DNA from: Rhizobium glycinendophyticum
GTDB lineage: Bacteria > Pseudomonadota > Alphaproteobacteria > Rhizobiales > Rhizobiaceae
Assembly (NCBI RefSeq): GCF_006443685.1
Contig: NZ_VFYP01000001.1
Span: forward strand, 1,798,001-1,862,000
Direction: 5' to 3'
DNA length: 64,000 nucleotides
The position numbers and the translations under genes are program-made. Of the stretch, positions 47,269 to 54,655 are shown one piece after another; position 1 is the stretch's first letter; each line of letters starts with the position of its first letter. The notes under the pieces were generated by a model. The model was not told the DNA's origin. It made no database searches and saw only the letters and a program-made list of their open reading frames with translations.

Positions 47269-47909
47269 ACGCACCTCTCGACTACATCCGCGACCCCGCC
47301 GAAATCTATCGGCAGTCCTTCGCCACCATCCGCGAGGAAGCGTCCCTCGACCGTTTCCCGCCGGTCCTCCAGCCGCTGGTCATCCGCCTCATCCATGCCT
47401 GCGGCATGGTCGATCTCGCCGATGATGTCAGCTGGTCCGATGGCGCTTTCGAAGCCGGCGCCGCAGCGCTGGAGAAGGGCGCGCCGGTTCTGGTCGATGT
47501 CGAGATGGTCCGCCACGGCGTGATTCGCCGCCTGCTGCCGGCCGAGAACCAGATCCTTTGCCTCCTGAACGATGAGCGCGTGCGGCCGAAGGCGGACGAA
47601 ATCGGCAATACCCGCTCCGCCGCCCAGGTCGATCTCTGGGACGAACATCTTGCTGGCGCCGTGGTCGCGATCGGCAATGCGCCGACGGCGCTCTTCCGCC
47701 TGCTAGAACGGATCGACGCCGGCGCGCCGAAGCCGGCGATCATCCTCGGTTTTCCCGTTGGCTTCGTGGGGGCCGCCGAAAGCAAGGACGAACTGATCGC
47801 GAATTCCAGAGGCATTCCCTATATCGCGGTGGGTGGTCGCCGGGGCGGCTCGGCCATGGCCTCGGCTGCCGTCAATGCTTTGGCGGGAGGGCTCGGCACC
47901 AATGTCTGA
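47265..47909 (+). CDS. cobH: Precorrin-8X methylmutase
   Basis: Moves the methyl group from C11 to C12 to make hydrogenobyrinic acid. The 214-residue protein starts MNAPLDYIRDPAEIYRQSF and has the catalytic His in VIRLIHACGMVD, then GNAPTALFRLLE and GFPVGFVGAAESK. It overlaps DUF429 by 4 nt and cobL by 8 nt. Confidence 0.97.
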   Translation: MNAPLDYIRDPAEIYRQSFATIREEASLDRFPPVLQPLVIRLIHACGMVDLADDVSWSDGAFEAGAAALEKGAPVLVDVEMVRHGVIRRLLPAENQILCLLNDERVRPKADEIGNTRSAAQVDLWDEHLAGAVVAIGNAPTALFRLLERIDAGAPKPAIILGFPVGFVGAAESKDELIANSRGIPYIAVGGRRGGSAMASAAVNALAGGLGTNV

Positions 47910-49143
47910 TGCAACCCACACGCCCTGGCTCACCATCATCGGCATCGGCGACAATGGGCTCGAAAGCCTGACGCCGGAGGCCCAGGCCATCGTCTGGCAG
48001 GCGGAAACGCTCGTCATCGGCGAGCGGCTGGATGCGGTCATCGACGGGTCGAGCCTGCCGGATCTGAAACGCATTCTGACCTGGGGGGCGGGCTTCCGCG
48101 AGACGCTCTCCGAAATCCTGAAGCTGCGCGGTACGCCGGTTACGGTGCTCGCCACCGGCGACCCCATGCATTTCGGCATCGGCGCGACGCTTCGGCGCTA
48201 TGTGGCGGCCGAAGAAATGTTCGTGCTGCCGAGCCCATCGGCCTTTTCGCTCGCCGCTTCTAGGCTGGGCTGGCCGCTGCAATCGGTGACGCAGATCTCG
48301 CTGCATGGCCGCCCGCTCGCCTTCCTAAATCGGCATGTCATGCCGCGCGCCCGTATCCTGGCCCTGACCTCGGATGCGTCGACCGTGCAGGCAGCCGCCG
48401 TGCTGCTCGCCGAGCGCGGCTTTGGTGCCTCCGTTGTGCATGTGCTCGAACACATGGGCGGGACGAGGGAGCGCTTGCTGCGCATGACGGCGCTCGAAAT
48501 GGCGGAGACCTGCCCGGTCATTTCGGATTTCAACACGCTGGCAATCGATTGCGCCTGGGACGGGCCTTTGCTGGCACCGGTGCCGGGCCTGCCCGACGAG
48601 GCCTTCCGTCACGACGGGCAGCTCACGAAACGTGAGATCCGCGCGGCAACGCTGGCCCAGCTCGCGCCCTTTCCGAATGCCCGTCTCTGGGATGTCGGCG
48701 CCGGCTGCGGCTCGATTGCGATTGAATGGATGCGATCAGGCATGGGCACCAGGGCGACCGCGATCGAGGCCAAGCCCGAACGGCTGGCGATGATCCGCGA
48801 GAATGCCGAAATCCTCGGCGTGCCCGATCTCGAGATCGTCGACGGCGAAGCGCCAATCGTTCTTGCGGGTTTGAAGACCCCGGACGTGATCTTCATCGGC
48901 GGCGGCATCAGCGGCGAGGGACTGTTCGAGGCCTGCTGGGCAGCGCTTGCCCCCGGCGGGCGTCTGGTCGCGAACGCCGTTACGATCGAAGGCGAGGCCA
49001 AGCTTGTCGAGCTTCGCAGCCTCCATGGCGGAGATCTCTCCCGCATTCAGGTGGCGCGCGCGGCCCCGGTTGGTCGCTATTGCGGCTGGAAGTCGCTGAT
49101 GCCGGTAACGATGTGGACGGTCGTGAAGGGGGAGGGCGGATGA
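47902..49143 (+). CDS. cobL: Precorrin-6Y C5,15-methyltransferase (decarboxylating)
   Basis: Fusion of CbiE and CbiT. The N-terminal half is an SAM tetrapyrrole methylase (LTIIGIGDNGLESL; ATGDPMHFGIGATL). The C-terminal half has a class I methyltransferase fold (LWDVGAGCGSIAIEWMR) that decarboxylates and methylates C15. It has 413 residues from 47902, which overlaps cobH by 8 nt. cobK, which often lies near, is absent. Confidence 0.97.
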   Translation: MSDATHTPWLTIIGIGDNGLESLTPEAQAIVWQAETLVIGERLDAVIDGSSLPDLKRILTWGAGFRETLSEILKLRGTPVTVLATGDPMHFGIGATLRRYVAAEEMFVLPSPSAFSLAASRLGWPLQSVTQISLHGRPLAFLNRHVMPRARILALTSDASTVQAAAVLLAERGFGASVVHVLEHMGGTRERLLRMTALEMAETCPVISDFNTLAIDCAWDGPLLAPVPGLPDEAFRHDGQLTKREIRAATLAQLAPFPNARLWDVGAGCGSIAIEWMRSGMGTRATAIEAKPERLAMIRENAEILGVPDLEIVDGEAPIVLAGLKTPDVIFIGGGISGEGLFEACWAALAPGGRLVANAVTIEGEAKLVELRSLHGGDLSRIQVARAAPVGRYCGWKSLMPVTMWTVVKGEGG

Positions 49144-49152
49144 CATTGCGAC

Positions 49153-49275
49153 TTGGCCCCTCATCCCCCTGCCGGGACCTTCTCCCCGTGAACGGGGAGA
49201 AGGAGGCAAAACGCTGGCCGCACCGGCCTTCTCCCCGCCTGCGGGGAGAAGGTACCCGAAGGGCGGATCAGGGGC
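49153..49275. repeat. Tandem A-type palindromic repeats between cobL and cobI
   Basis: Two A-type cores: CCTTCTCCCCGT/ACGGGGAGAAGG (49178-49203) and CCTTCTCCCCGC/GCGGGGAGAAGG (49227-49252), with outer arms GCCCCTCATCC and GGGCGGATCAGGGGC. They start 10 bases after the cobL stop and end 26 bases before cobI, filling the intergenic space. Confidence 0.88.
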
Positions 49276-49300
49276 AATTGGCAATCCAGGAGCAGCGTAC

Positions 49301-50038
49301 ATGACCGGTAAACTCTATGGCCTTGGTCTCGGCCCCGGCGATCCGGAACTGTTGACGCTGAAGGCGCATCGCATTCTGACCAGCTGCCCGGTCGTGGCCT
49401 ATCCGGCGCCCGATACCGGCCCAAGCTTTGCTCGCCAGATCGCCGCTCCCTATCTGACGGCCGCCCAGCTGGAAGTGCCGATCATCGTGCCAATGCGCGT
49501 CGAGCGTTTTCCGGCCCAGGACATCTATACCCAGGCCGCGGAGACGCTGTCACATCATCTCGATGCGGGCTCCGATGTCGCCGTGCTCTGTGAGGGTGAC
49601 CCCTTCTTCTACGGCTCCTTCATGTATCTCTTCGAGCGCCTTGCCGACCGGTATCCGACCGAGGTCGTGCCGGGTGTCTCCTCGATGATGGCCGCCGCCG
49701 CTGGCCTCGGTCGCCCGCTCGCGGCCCGCAACGACGTGCTGACGGTGCTGCCGGGACCTCTTTCGGATCAAGAGCTTTCAGCCCGCATCGAGGCCTCCGG
49801 CGCCGTTGCCATTATCAAGCTTGGCCGGCATTTTGCGCGGATCCGCGCGCTGATCCAAAGCCTCGGGCTGACGGCCCAGGCCGGATACGCGGAGCGGGTC
49901 AGCCTTGCCGAACAGAAGCTGACGCCGCTCGGCGAGGTGTCCGAGGACACCGCGCCCTATTTCTCGATGATCCTGATCTACAAGGGTGAGGAGCGCTGGC
50001 ATCCGGCACTCGCCAAGACGCTGGGAAGCGGGGCCTGA
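49301..50038 (+). CDS. cobI: Precorrin-2 C20-methyltransferase
   Basis: SAM-dependent methylase of 245 residues that commits precorrin-2 to corrin synthesis. It has YGLGLGPGDPELLTLKA at the N-terminus, CEGDPFFYGSFMYLFERL and VVPGVSSMMAAAAGLGRPLA, typical of CobI/CbiL. Its stop overlaps the cobJ start by one base (TGATG). Confidence 0.97.
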   Translation: MTGKLYGLGLGPGDPELLTLKAHRILTSCPVVAYPAPDTGPSFARQIAAPYLTAAQLEVPIIVPMRVERFPAQDIYTQAAETLSHHLDAGSDVAVLCEGDPFFYGSFMYLFERLADRYPTEVVPGVSSMMAAAAGLGRPLAARNDVLTVLPGPLSDQELSARIEASGAVAIIKLGRHFARIRALIQSLGLTAQAGYAERVSLAEQKLTPLGEVSEDTAPYFSMILIYKGEERWHPALAKTLGSGA

Positions 50039-51993
50039 TGGCGGGTATCGTGGCATCCCCGGTGAAACCGGTCGTCGTCATCCTCAGTGAGGCAGCCGCT
50101 TCGCTTGGCCGCCGCATTGCGGCGGAACTTGATGGCGAGCTGCACGGTGCCTCCTCCCGCGTGACGGACGCTGATATCCGGTTTTCCTCTGCCAAGGACC
50201 ATGTCCAGACGCTGTTTTCCGCCGGTCGGCCGATCGTCGCCGTGATGGCCTCCGGCGCTCTGATCCGGCTGCTCGCGCCGCTGCTGTCAGACAAACACGC
50301 CGAGCCCCCGGTGCTCGCCGTCGCCGAGGACGGTTCTTCCGTTGTGCCATTGCTCGGCGGTCATCATGGTGCCAATGATCTCGCACGGCAGATTGCCTCG
50401 GCGCTTGGCGCCCATGCCGCGATTACCACAGCGGGTGATCTCAAGTTTGGCGTGGCACTCGATCAGCCGCCTTATGGTTATGCGCTTGCCAATCCGCAGA
50501 ATGCCAAGGCCGTCATGGCAGAGCTCGTCGCGGGGGCGGGTGTGCGGCTGGACCTTCCTTCTCCCCGGCTGCGGGGAGAAGGTGCCCGAAGGGCGGATGA
50601 GGGGCTGATTGAGCCCGGTGCGCAAGACCTGCCCCTCACCCCGGCCCTCTCCCCGCAGGCGGGGAGAGGGGGTATCGCCGCCTGGCTCATCCAATCCCGA
50701 CTTCCATTCCAACAAGAGGCCCGCGTGACGCTCACCGTGACCGACCAACAGAAGACCGCCGGCGAGCTGGAACTCGTCTATCATCCGAAGACGCTGGTGC
50801 TCGGCATGGGCTGCGAGCGGCATGCAAAGCCGGAAGAGGCCATCGCGCTCGCCGAGGAAGCACTCGCCAAGGGAGGTTTTGCGAGGGAAAGCCTGGCGGC
50901 CGTCTGCTCGATCGACCTGAAGGCAGATGAGACGGCGATCCATGCGGCGGCCGCCCATTTCGGCGTGCCGGCCCGCTTCTTTGACGCAGCGACGCTCGAA
51001 GCCGAAGCACCGCGTCTGAAGAACCCCTCCGAAGTCGTCTTCGCCGAAGTCGGCTGCCACGGCGTGGCGGAAGGGGCGGCCCTTGCTGCTGTCGGCGCTG
51101 CTGGCGAACTCGTCGTCGAAAAGATCAAGTCGAAGGGCGCCACGGCCGCGATCGCGAGCGCTGCAGACATCGTGGACCCGAAGACGATTGGCCGTGCCCG
51201 GGGCACGCTTTTCGTTGTCGGCATCGGCCCGGGCTCGGACGGCTGGCGGTCGCCCGAGGTCTCGCGCATGGTCGCGGCCTCCACCGATCTCGTCGGTTAC
51301 TCCCTCTATCTCGATCTGCTCGGGCCTCTGGCGGACGGCAAGACCCGTCACGATTTCGACCTCGGCAAGGAAGAGGCGCGCGTCGTGCATGCCATGGAAC
51401 TGGCGGGCGAGGGCAGGACGGTGGCGCTGGTTTGTTCTGGTGACGCCGGCATCTATGCCATGGCGACGCTGGTTTTCGAACTCTTCGATAAGGGCGGCAT
51501 CACCGATGCCGCAAGCCGGATCGAAGTGCAGGTCTCGCCCGGCATCTCCGCACTCCAGGCTGCCGCCGCCCGCATCGGCGCGCCGCTCGGCCATGATTTC
51601 TGCACCATCTCGCTGTCGGACCTTCTGACTCCCTGGGAGCATATCCAGCGCCGGGTGAAGGCGGCAGGCGAGGGCGATTTCGTCATCGCCTTCTACAACC
51701 CGGTATCGATGAAGCGCCGCACGCAGCTGGCTTACGCCCGGGACGATTTGCTGAAATATCGCCCGGCGACGACGCCGGTCATCCTCGCCACCAATCTTGG
51801 CCGCGAGGGCGAAAACGTTCGCACCGTGCCGCTGGGCGAGTTGAACGTCGACGATGTCGACATGCTGACCGTCGTAGTGGTCGGCTCGTCCGAGAGCCGG
51901 ACGGTGACGACTGGCGACGGCAAGACCTGGGTTTACACGCCTCGTGGTTATTCGGGGAAGGCAGACAGTGGCATGAAGGGAAGTGAAGCATGA
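50038..51993 (+). CDS. cobJ: CbiG/CobE - CobJ fusion (precorrin-3B C17-methyltransferase)
   Basis: A 651-residue fusion. Residues 1-165 are CbiG N-terminal-like (VVILSEAAASLGRRIAAEL, IVAVMASGALIRLLAPLL). Residues about 240-370 are the CbiG C-terminal/CobE domain (LVLGMGCERHAKPEEAIALA, GCHGVAEGAAL). From about 395 it is CobJ (FVVGIGPGSDGWRSPEV, CSGDAGIYAMATLVFEL, AFYNPVSMKRR), the ring-contracting C17 methylase. Residues about 172-213 are encoded by two palindromic repeats (PSPRLRGEGARRADEG and ALSPQAGRGG) and lie in the linker between the CbiG halves. It overlaps cobM by 4 nt. Confidence 0.94.
   Translation: MAGIVASPVKPVVVILSEAAASLGRRIAAELDGELHGASSRVTDADIRFSSAKDHVQTLFSAGRPIVAVMASGALIRLLAPLLSDKHAEPPVLAVAEDGSSVVPLLGGHHGANDLARQIASALGAHAAITTAGDLKFGVALDQPPYGYALANPQNAKAVMAELVAGAGVRLDLPSPRLRGEGARRADEGLIEPGAQDLPLTPALSPQAGRGGIAAWLIQSRLPFQQEARVTLTVTDQQKTAGELELVYHPKTLVLGMGCERHAKPEEAIALAEEALAKGGFARESLAAVCSIDLKADETAIHAAAAHFGVPARFFDAATLEAEAPRLKNPSEVVFAEVGCHGVAEGAALAAVGAAGELVVEKIKSKGATAAIASAADIVDPKTIGRARGTLFVVGIGPGSDGWRSPEVSRMVAASTDLVGYSLYLDLLGPLADGKTRHDFDLGKEEARVVHAMELAGEGRTVALVCSGDAGIYAMATLVFELFDKGGITDAASRIEVQVSPGISALQAAAARIGAPLGHDFCTISLSDLLTPWEHIQRRVKAAGEGDFVIAFYNPVSMKRRTQLAYARDDLLKYRPATTPVILATNLGREGENVRTVPLGELNVDDVDMLTVVVVGSSESRTVTTGDGKTWVYTPRGYSGKADSGMKGSEA
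50552..50676. repeat. Tandem A-type palindromic repeats inside cobJ
   Basis: Cores CCTTCTCCCCG/CGGGGAGAAGG (50557-50582) and CCCTCTCCCCGC/GCGGGGAGAGGG (50645-50670), with GGGCGGATGAGGGGC and GCCCCTCACC between them as inverted arms. It is read through in the cobJ frame. Confidence 0.88.
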
Positions 51994-52769
51994 CCGTCTA
52001 TTTCATTGGCGCCGGCCCCGGAGCCCCCGATCTGATCACCGTACGCGGCCTGCGGCTCATCGAGCGCTGCCCGGTGTGCCTCTATGCGGGCTCGCTGGTG
52101 CCGGAGGAGATCGTCAAGGCGGCCCCTGAAGATGCCCTCGTCAGGGACACGGCTCCCATGCATCTCGACGAGATCATCGCCGAAATCGAGGCAGCCCATG
52201 CGCGCGGCGAGGATGTCGCCCGTGTGCATTCCGGCGACCCGTCGATCTATGGTGCAATCGCCGAACAGATGCGACGGCTCGATGCGGCAGGCATTCCCTA
52301 TGACGTCGTCCCCGGCGTACCGGCCTTCGCTGCGACCGCAGCACGCCTGAAGACCGAGCTCACTTTGCCGGAAATCGCCCAGACGGTCATCGTCACCCGC
52401 ACCGAGATGAAGGCATCTTCGATGCCGGAATTTGAGACGCTGGAGATCCTCGGCAAGTCGCGGGCGACGCTTGCGATCCACCTGTCGATCCGCAATCTCA
52501 CCCATATCCGCGATACCCTGTCGCCCTATTATGGCGAGGATTGCCCTGTCGTGATCGCCTATCGTTCCACCTGGCCGGATGAACTCTTCATCCGCACGAC
52601 GCTGAAGGATATGGCGGAGGAAGTGCGCAAGGCGAAGATCACCCGGACGGCGCTGATCATGGTCGGCAAGGTGTTCGGCCATGTCGAGTTTCGCGACAGC
52701 GACCTCTACAATTCCGATTTCAGCCACGTCCTGCGCAATGTCGGGAAAAAGAAGAAGGCGAGCGCCTGA
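51990..52769 (+). CDS. cobM: Precorrin-4 C11-methyltransferase
   Basis: SAM-dependent methylase of 259 residues. It starts MTVYFIGAGPGAPDLITVRG and has CLYAGSLVPEEI, VHSGDPSIYGAIAEQM and YRSTWPDE, all typical of CobM/CbiF. It overlaps cobJ by 4 nt (ATGA) and is the last cob gene in the block. The C-terminus is Lys-rich. Confidence 0.97.
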   Translation: MTVYFIGAGPGAPDLITVRGLRLIERCPVCLYAGSLVPEEIVKAAPEDALVRDTAPMHLDEIIAEIEAAHARGEDVARVHSGDPSIYGAIAEQMRRLDAAGIPYDVVPGVPAFAATAARLKTELTLPEIAQTVIVTRTEMKASSMPEFETLEILGKSRATLAIHLSIRNLTHIRDTLSPYYGEDCPVVIAYRSTWPDELFIRTTLKDMAEEVRKAKITRTALIMVGKVFGHVEFRDSDLYNSDFSHVLRNVGKKKKASA

Positions 52770-52859
52770 TCGCCCGTCTTCCCGCTGTTGCGCTTCGGGG
52801 CTATCGTCGCGCCCGCCCGGCGGACGCCGATAAACAACAACAAGAAAAGGACTTCTCCC

Positions 52860-53822
52860 ATGCATAAGGTCATCTTCGATACGGATCCGGGCGTCGACGA
52901 CGCCATGGCGCTCCTCTTCCTGCACCATCATCCGGAGATCGACCTGCTCGGCATCACCACGGTCTTCGGCAATGCCGAGATCGACGTGACCACGCGCAAT
53001 GCGCTGTTTCTGAAGCGCGAATGGAAGATTGACGCCCCTGTCGCTCGCGGCGCTGGCGAGACCTTCATTCCCCATCGCGTCCACGAGCCTCCGAAATTCA
53101 TCCATGGCGATGACGGGCTGGGTAATATCGGCGTGCCCGAGGTCACGGATGTGCATCCCGATCCACGGCCTGCCCATCGCTTCATCGTCGAGACGGTCCG
53201 CGCCAATCCGGGCGAGGTGACCATCGTCGCCGTGGGGCGCATGACGAATCTCGCCAATGCGCTGAAGGAAGACCCGGAGATTGTCGGTCTCGTGAAGGAG
53301 ATCGTCATCATGGGTGGCGCCTTCGATTGCAACGGCAATGTCACGCCGGCGGCGGAAGCCAATATCCATGGCGACCCGGAAGCCGCCGATATCGTCATGA
53401 CGGCAAAGTGGCCGGTGGTCGTGGTCGGGCTCGACGTCACCATGAAGACGGTGATGACGCGTTCGCAGCTCGCCGATATCCGCGATGCGGCAGGCTCTAG
53501 CCGCGCCCGGCTGCTCTTCGACCTCTCGCAGTTCTACATCGACTTCTACGAGGGCTTGGTCGACGACGGCATGGTCGTGCATGACAGCTGCGCCTGCGTC
53601 TATGTCGTGGCACCGGAACTTTTCAAGACCCGGTCTGGCCCGATCCGCGTCGTCTGCGGCGGCATTGCCGATGGTCAGACGATCCAGAAGCCGGATGGCC
53701 GTGGATTCGGTCCCTCCGAATGGGATGGTGATCTGCCGAGCCAGAAGATTTGCACCGACATCGAAGCTGACGCCGTGCTCGAGTTGATCCACGATGTGAT
53801 CGCCTCGGTCAAGGAGGACTGA
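52860..53822 (+). CDS. Inosine/uridine-preferring nucleoside hydrolase
   Basis: A 320-residue hydrolase that splits the N-glycosidic bond of ribonucleosides. It has the Ca2+-binding N-terminal FDTDPGVDDAMALLF, TVFGNAEIDVTTRNALFL and VIMGGAFDCNGNVTPAAEANIHGDPEAA-like sequence (given in parts). AAAAGG precedes the ATG at 52860. It follows cobM by 90 bases and ends at a strong terminator. Purine versus pyrimidine preference cannot be read here. Confidence 0.93.
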   Translation: MHKVIFDTDPGVDDAMALLFLHHHPEIDLLGITTVFGNAEIDVTTRNALFLKREWKIDAPVARGAGETFIPHRVHEPPKFIHGDDGLGNIGVPEVTDVHPDPRPAHRFIVETVRANPGEVTIVAVGRMTNLANALKEDPEIVGLVKEIVIMGGAFDCNGNVTPAAEANIHGDPEAADIVMTAKWPVVVVGLDVTMKTVMTRSQLADIRDAAGSSRARLLFDLSQFYIDFYEGLVDDGMVVHDSCACVYVVAPELFKTRSGPIRVVCGGIADGQTIQKPDGRGFGPSEWDGDLPSQKICTDIEADAVLELIHDVIASVKED

Positions 53823-53865
53823 TCAGGCGGAGCCGGCTGTGAGGCCAGCGATACGATAGACAGCA

Positions 53866-53899
53866 AAAACCCCGGATCTGCTGCCAGATCCGGGGTTTC
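53866..53899. terminator. Strong bidirectional terminator
   Basis: AAACCCCGGATCTG and CAGATCCGGGGTTT form a 14-bp perfect stem with a CTGC loop. It lies between the convergent nucleoside hydrolase and DUF1127 genes. Confidence 0.88.
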
Positions 53900-53933
53900 T
53901 GTATTTTATTGATCCAGCCGAAGCCGGGGCCGA

Positions 53934-54080
53934 TCAGCCGTTGACGGCGTGACGGGCAACGCGACGGATGTCTTCACGGCCGATGCCGAGGTCGCGCAGT
54001 TCACGGTCCGACATGCGGCCGAGTTCAGTAATGGTCTGACGATACTTGCGCCAGTTGGTGAGCGAGCGAGCGATGTTCAT
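53934..54080 (-). CDS. DUF1127 small protein (second copy)
   Basis: A 48-residue basic protein, MNIARSLTNWRKYRQTITELG, with RMSDRELRDLGIGREDI, the DUF1127 core. It is more Arg-rich than the copy at 6.8 kb. AGAGG precedes the ATG at 54080. It ends at the terminator at 53866. An sRNA locus with CCUCCUCCC loops lies 250 bases upstream on the same strand. In Rhodobacter a DUF1127 gene (ccaF1) is co-transcribed with the CcsR sRNAs of the same loop type, so the neighbourhood is probably functional. Confidence 0.92.
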   Translation of the reverse strand: MNIARSLTNWRKYRQTITELGRMSDRELRDLGIGREDIRRVARHAVNG

Positions 54081-54141
54081 GGGATCTACCTCTTTGGTGG
54101 TTGGACCCATCCGTGGGCCCCTTCGAATTTGTTGAGCTGAA

Positions 54142-54169
54142 TATATGCTGCGTTGCGAAATCATTGAAG
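54142..54169 (-). promoter_or_regulatory. Candidate promoter of second DUF1127 gene
   Basis: On the minus strand CTTCAA (54169-54164) and CATATA (54147-54142) are 16 nt apart, about 60 bases before the ATG. The pattern is close to RpoH-type promoters (CTTGAA/CCATAT-like). A palindrome ATGCGCCTAGCGCAT lies further upstream at 54191-54205. Both are tentative. Confidence 0.35.
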
Positions 54170-54326
54170 ACATAATGCAACAGAGCACCCATGCGCCTAG
54201 CGCATATCAAACGATTTAACGCATTGTTAATTGATGGTTTTTTGAGCGTTTGCATGAACGACGGCTTCGCCTCTGACCGGGGGGCATTTCAGTCTCGGGG
54301 GGATGGAAGCGCAGCGGCGCGCGAAG

Positions 54327-54479
54327 ACAAAAAATAACGCTCACCGGGGGAGGAGGTCCGGTGAGCGTTATTGTTGAGATCGGCGACTGGGAGGAGGAGT
54401 GTCGCCGATCAATCGATCCCGCATTGGGAGGAGGAGGTGCGGGTCGAAGCTCTGAGCGCCGTAAACCGCCGCTCTGTTG
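54327..54479 (-). ncRNA. Candidate sRNA with three CCUCCUCCC stem-loops (cuckoo/CcsR type)
   Basis: Read on the minus strand, three stem-loops follow each other. H1 (54443-54418, stem CCCGCA/TGCGGG) has loop CCTCCTCCTCCCAA. H2 (54410-54378, 10-bp stem GATCGGCGAC) has loop ACTCCTCCTCCCA. H3 (54372-54333, 15-bp perfect stem) has loop ACCTCCTCCC and is followed by T6, making it the terminator. A weaker hairpin lies at the 5' end (54474-54454). The predicted start near 54479 gives about 150 nt. CCUCCUCCC loops mark the cuckoo/CcsR sRNA family of alphaproteobacteria; the motif mimics the anti-Shine-Dalgarno sequence. No ORF fits. Confidence 0.8.
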
Positions 54480-54485
54480 AGAGTG

Positions 54486-54520
54486 AATATAAGCGCCACT
54501 TACAGTCTTGTGCAGTGCAA
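54486..54520 (-). promoter_or_regulatory. Promoter of the CCUCCUCCC sRNA with TTGCACTGCACAA box
   Basis: The box TTGCACTGCACAA (54520-54508, minus strand) is followed after 16 nt by TATATT (54491-54486). Box and spacing are identical to those before the first DUF1127 gene at 6.96 kb. The remaining 54521-54655 shows nothing more that I can support, apart from being the upstream region of the DUF2157 gene. Confidence 0.55.
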
Positions 54521-54655
54521 TATTGGCATGGAAGGCATGCGGTTTGCGCATGGGCGCCGAGAGCATCGAACGAGACGCGGTCCGGATGGCCCAAGGCTTG
54601 AGTTTGCCTGAGACCAATAGCAAATTGGCAGCGAACGGCATGGGGGTGACGGCTA

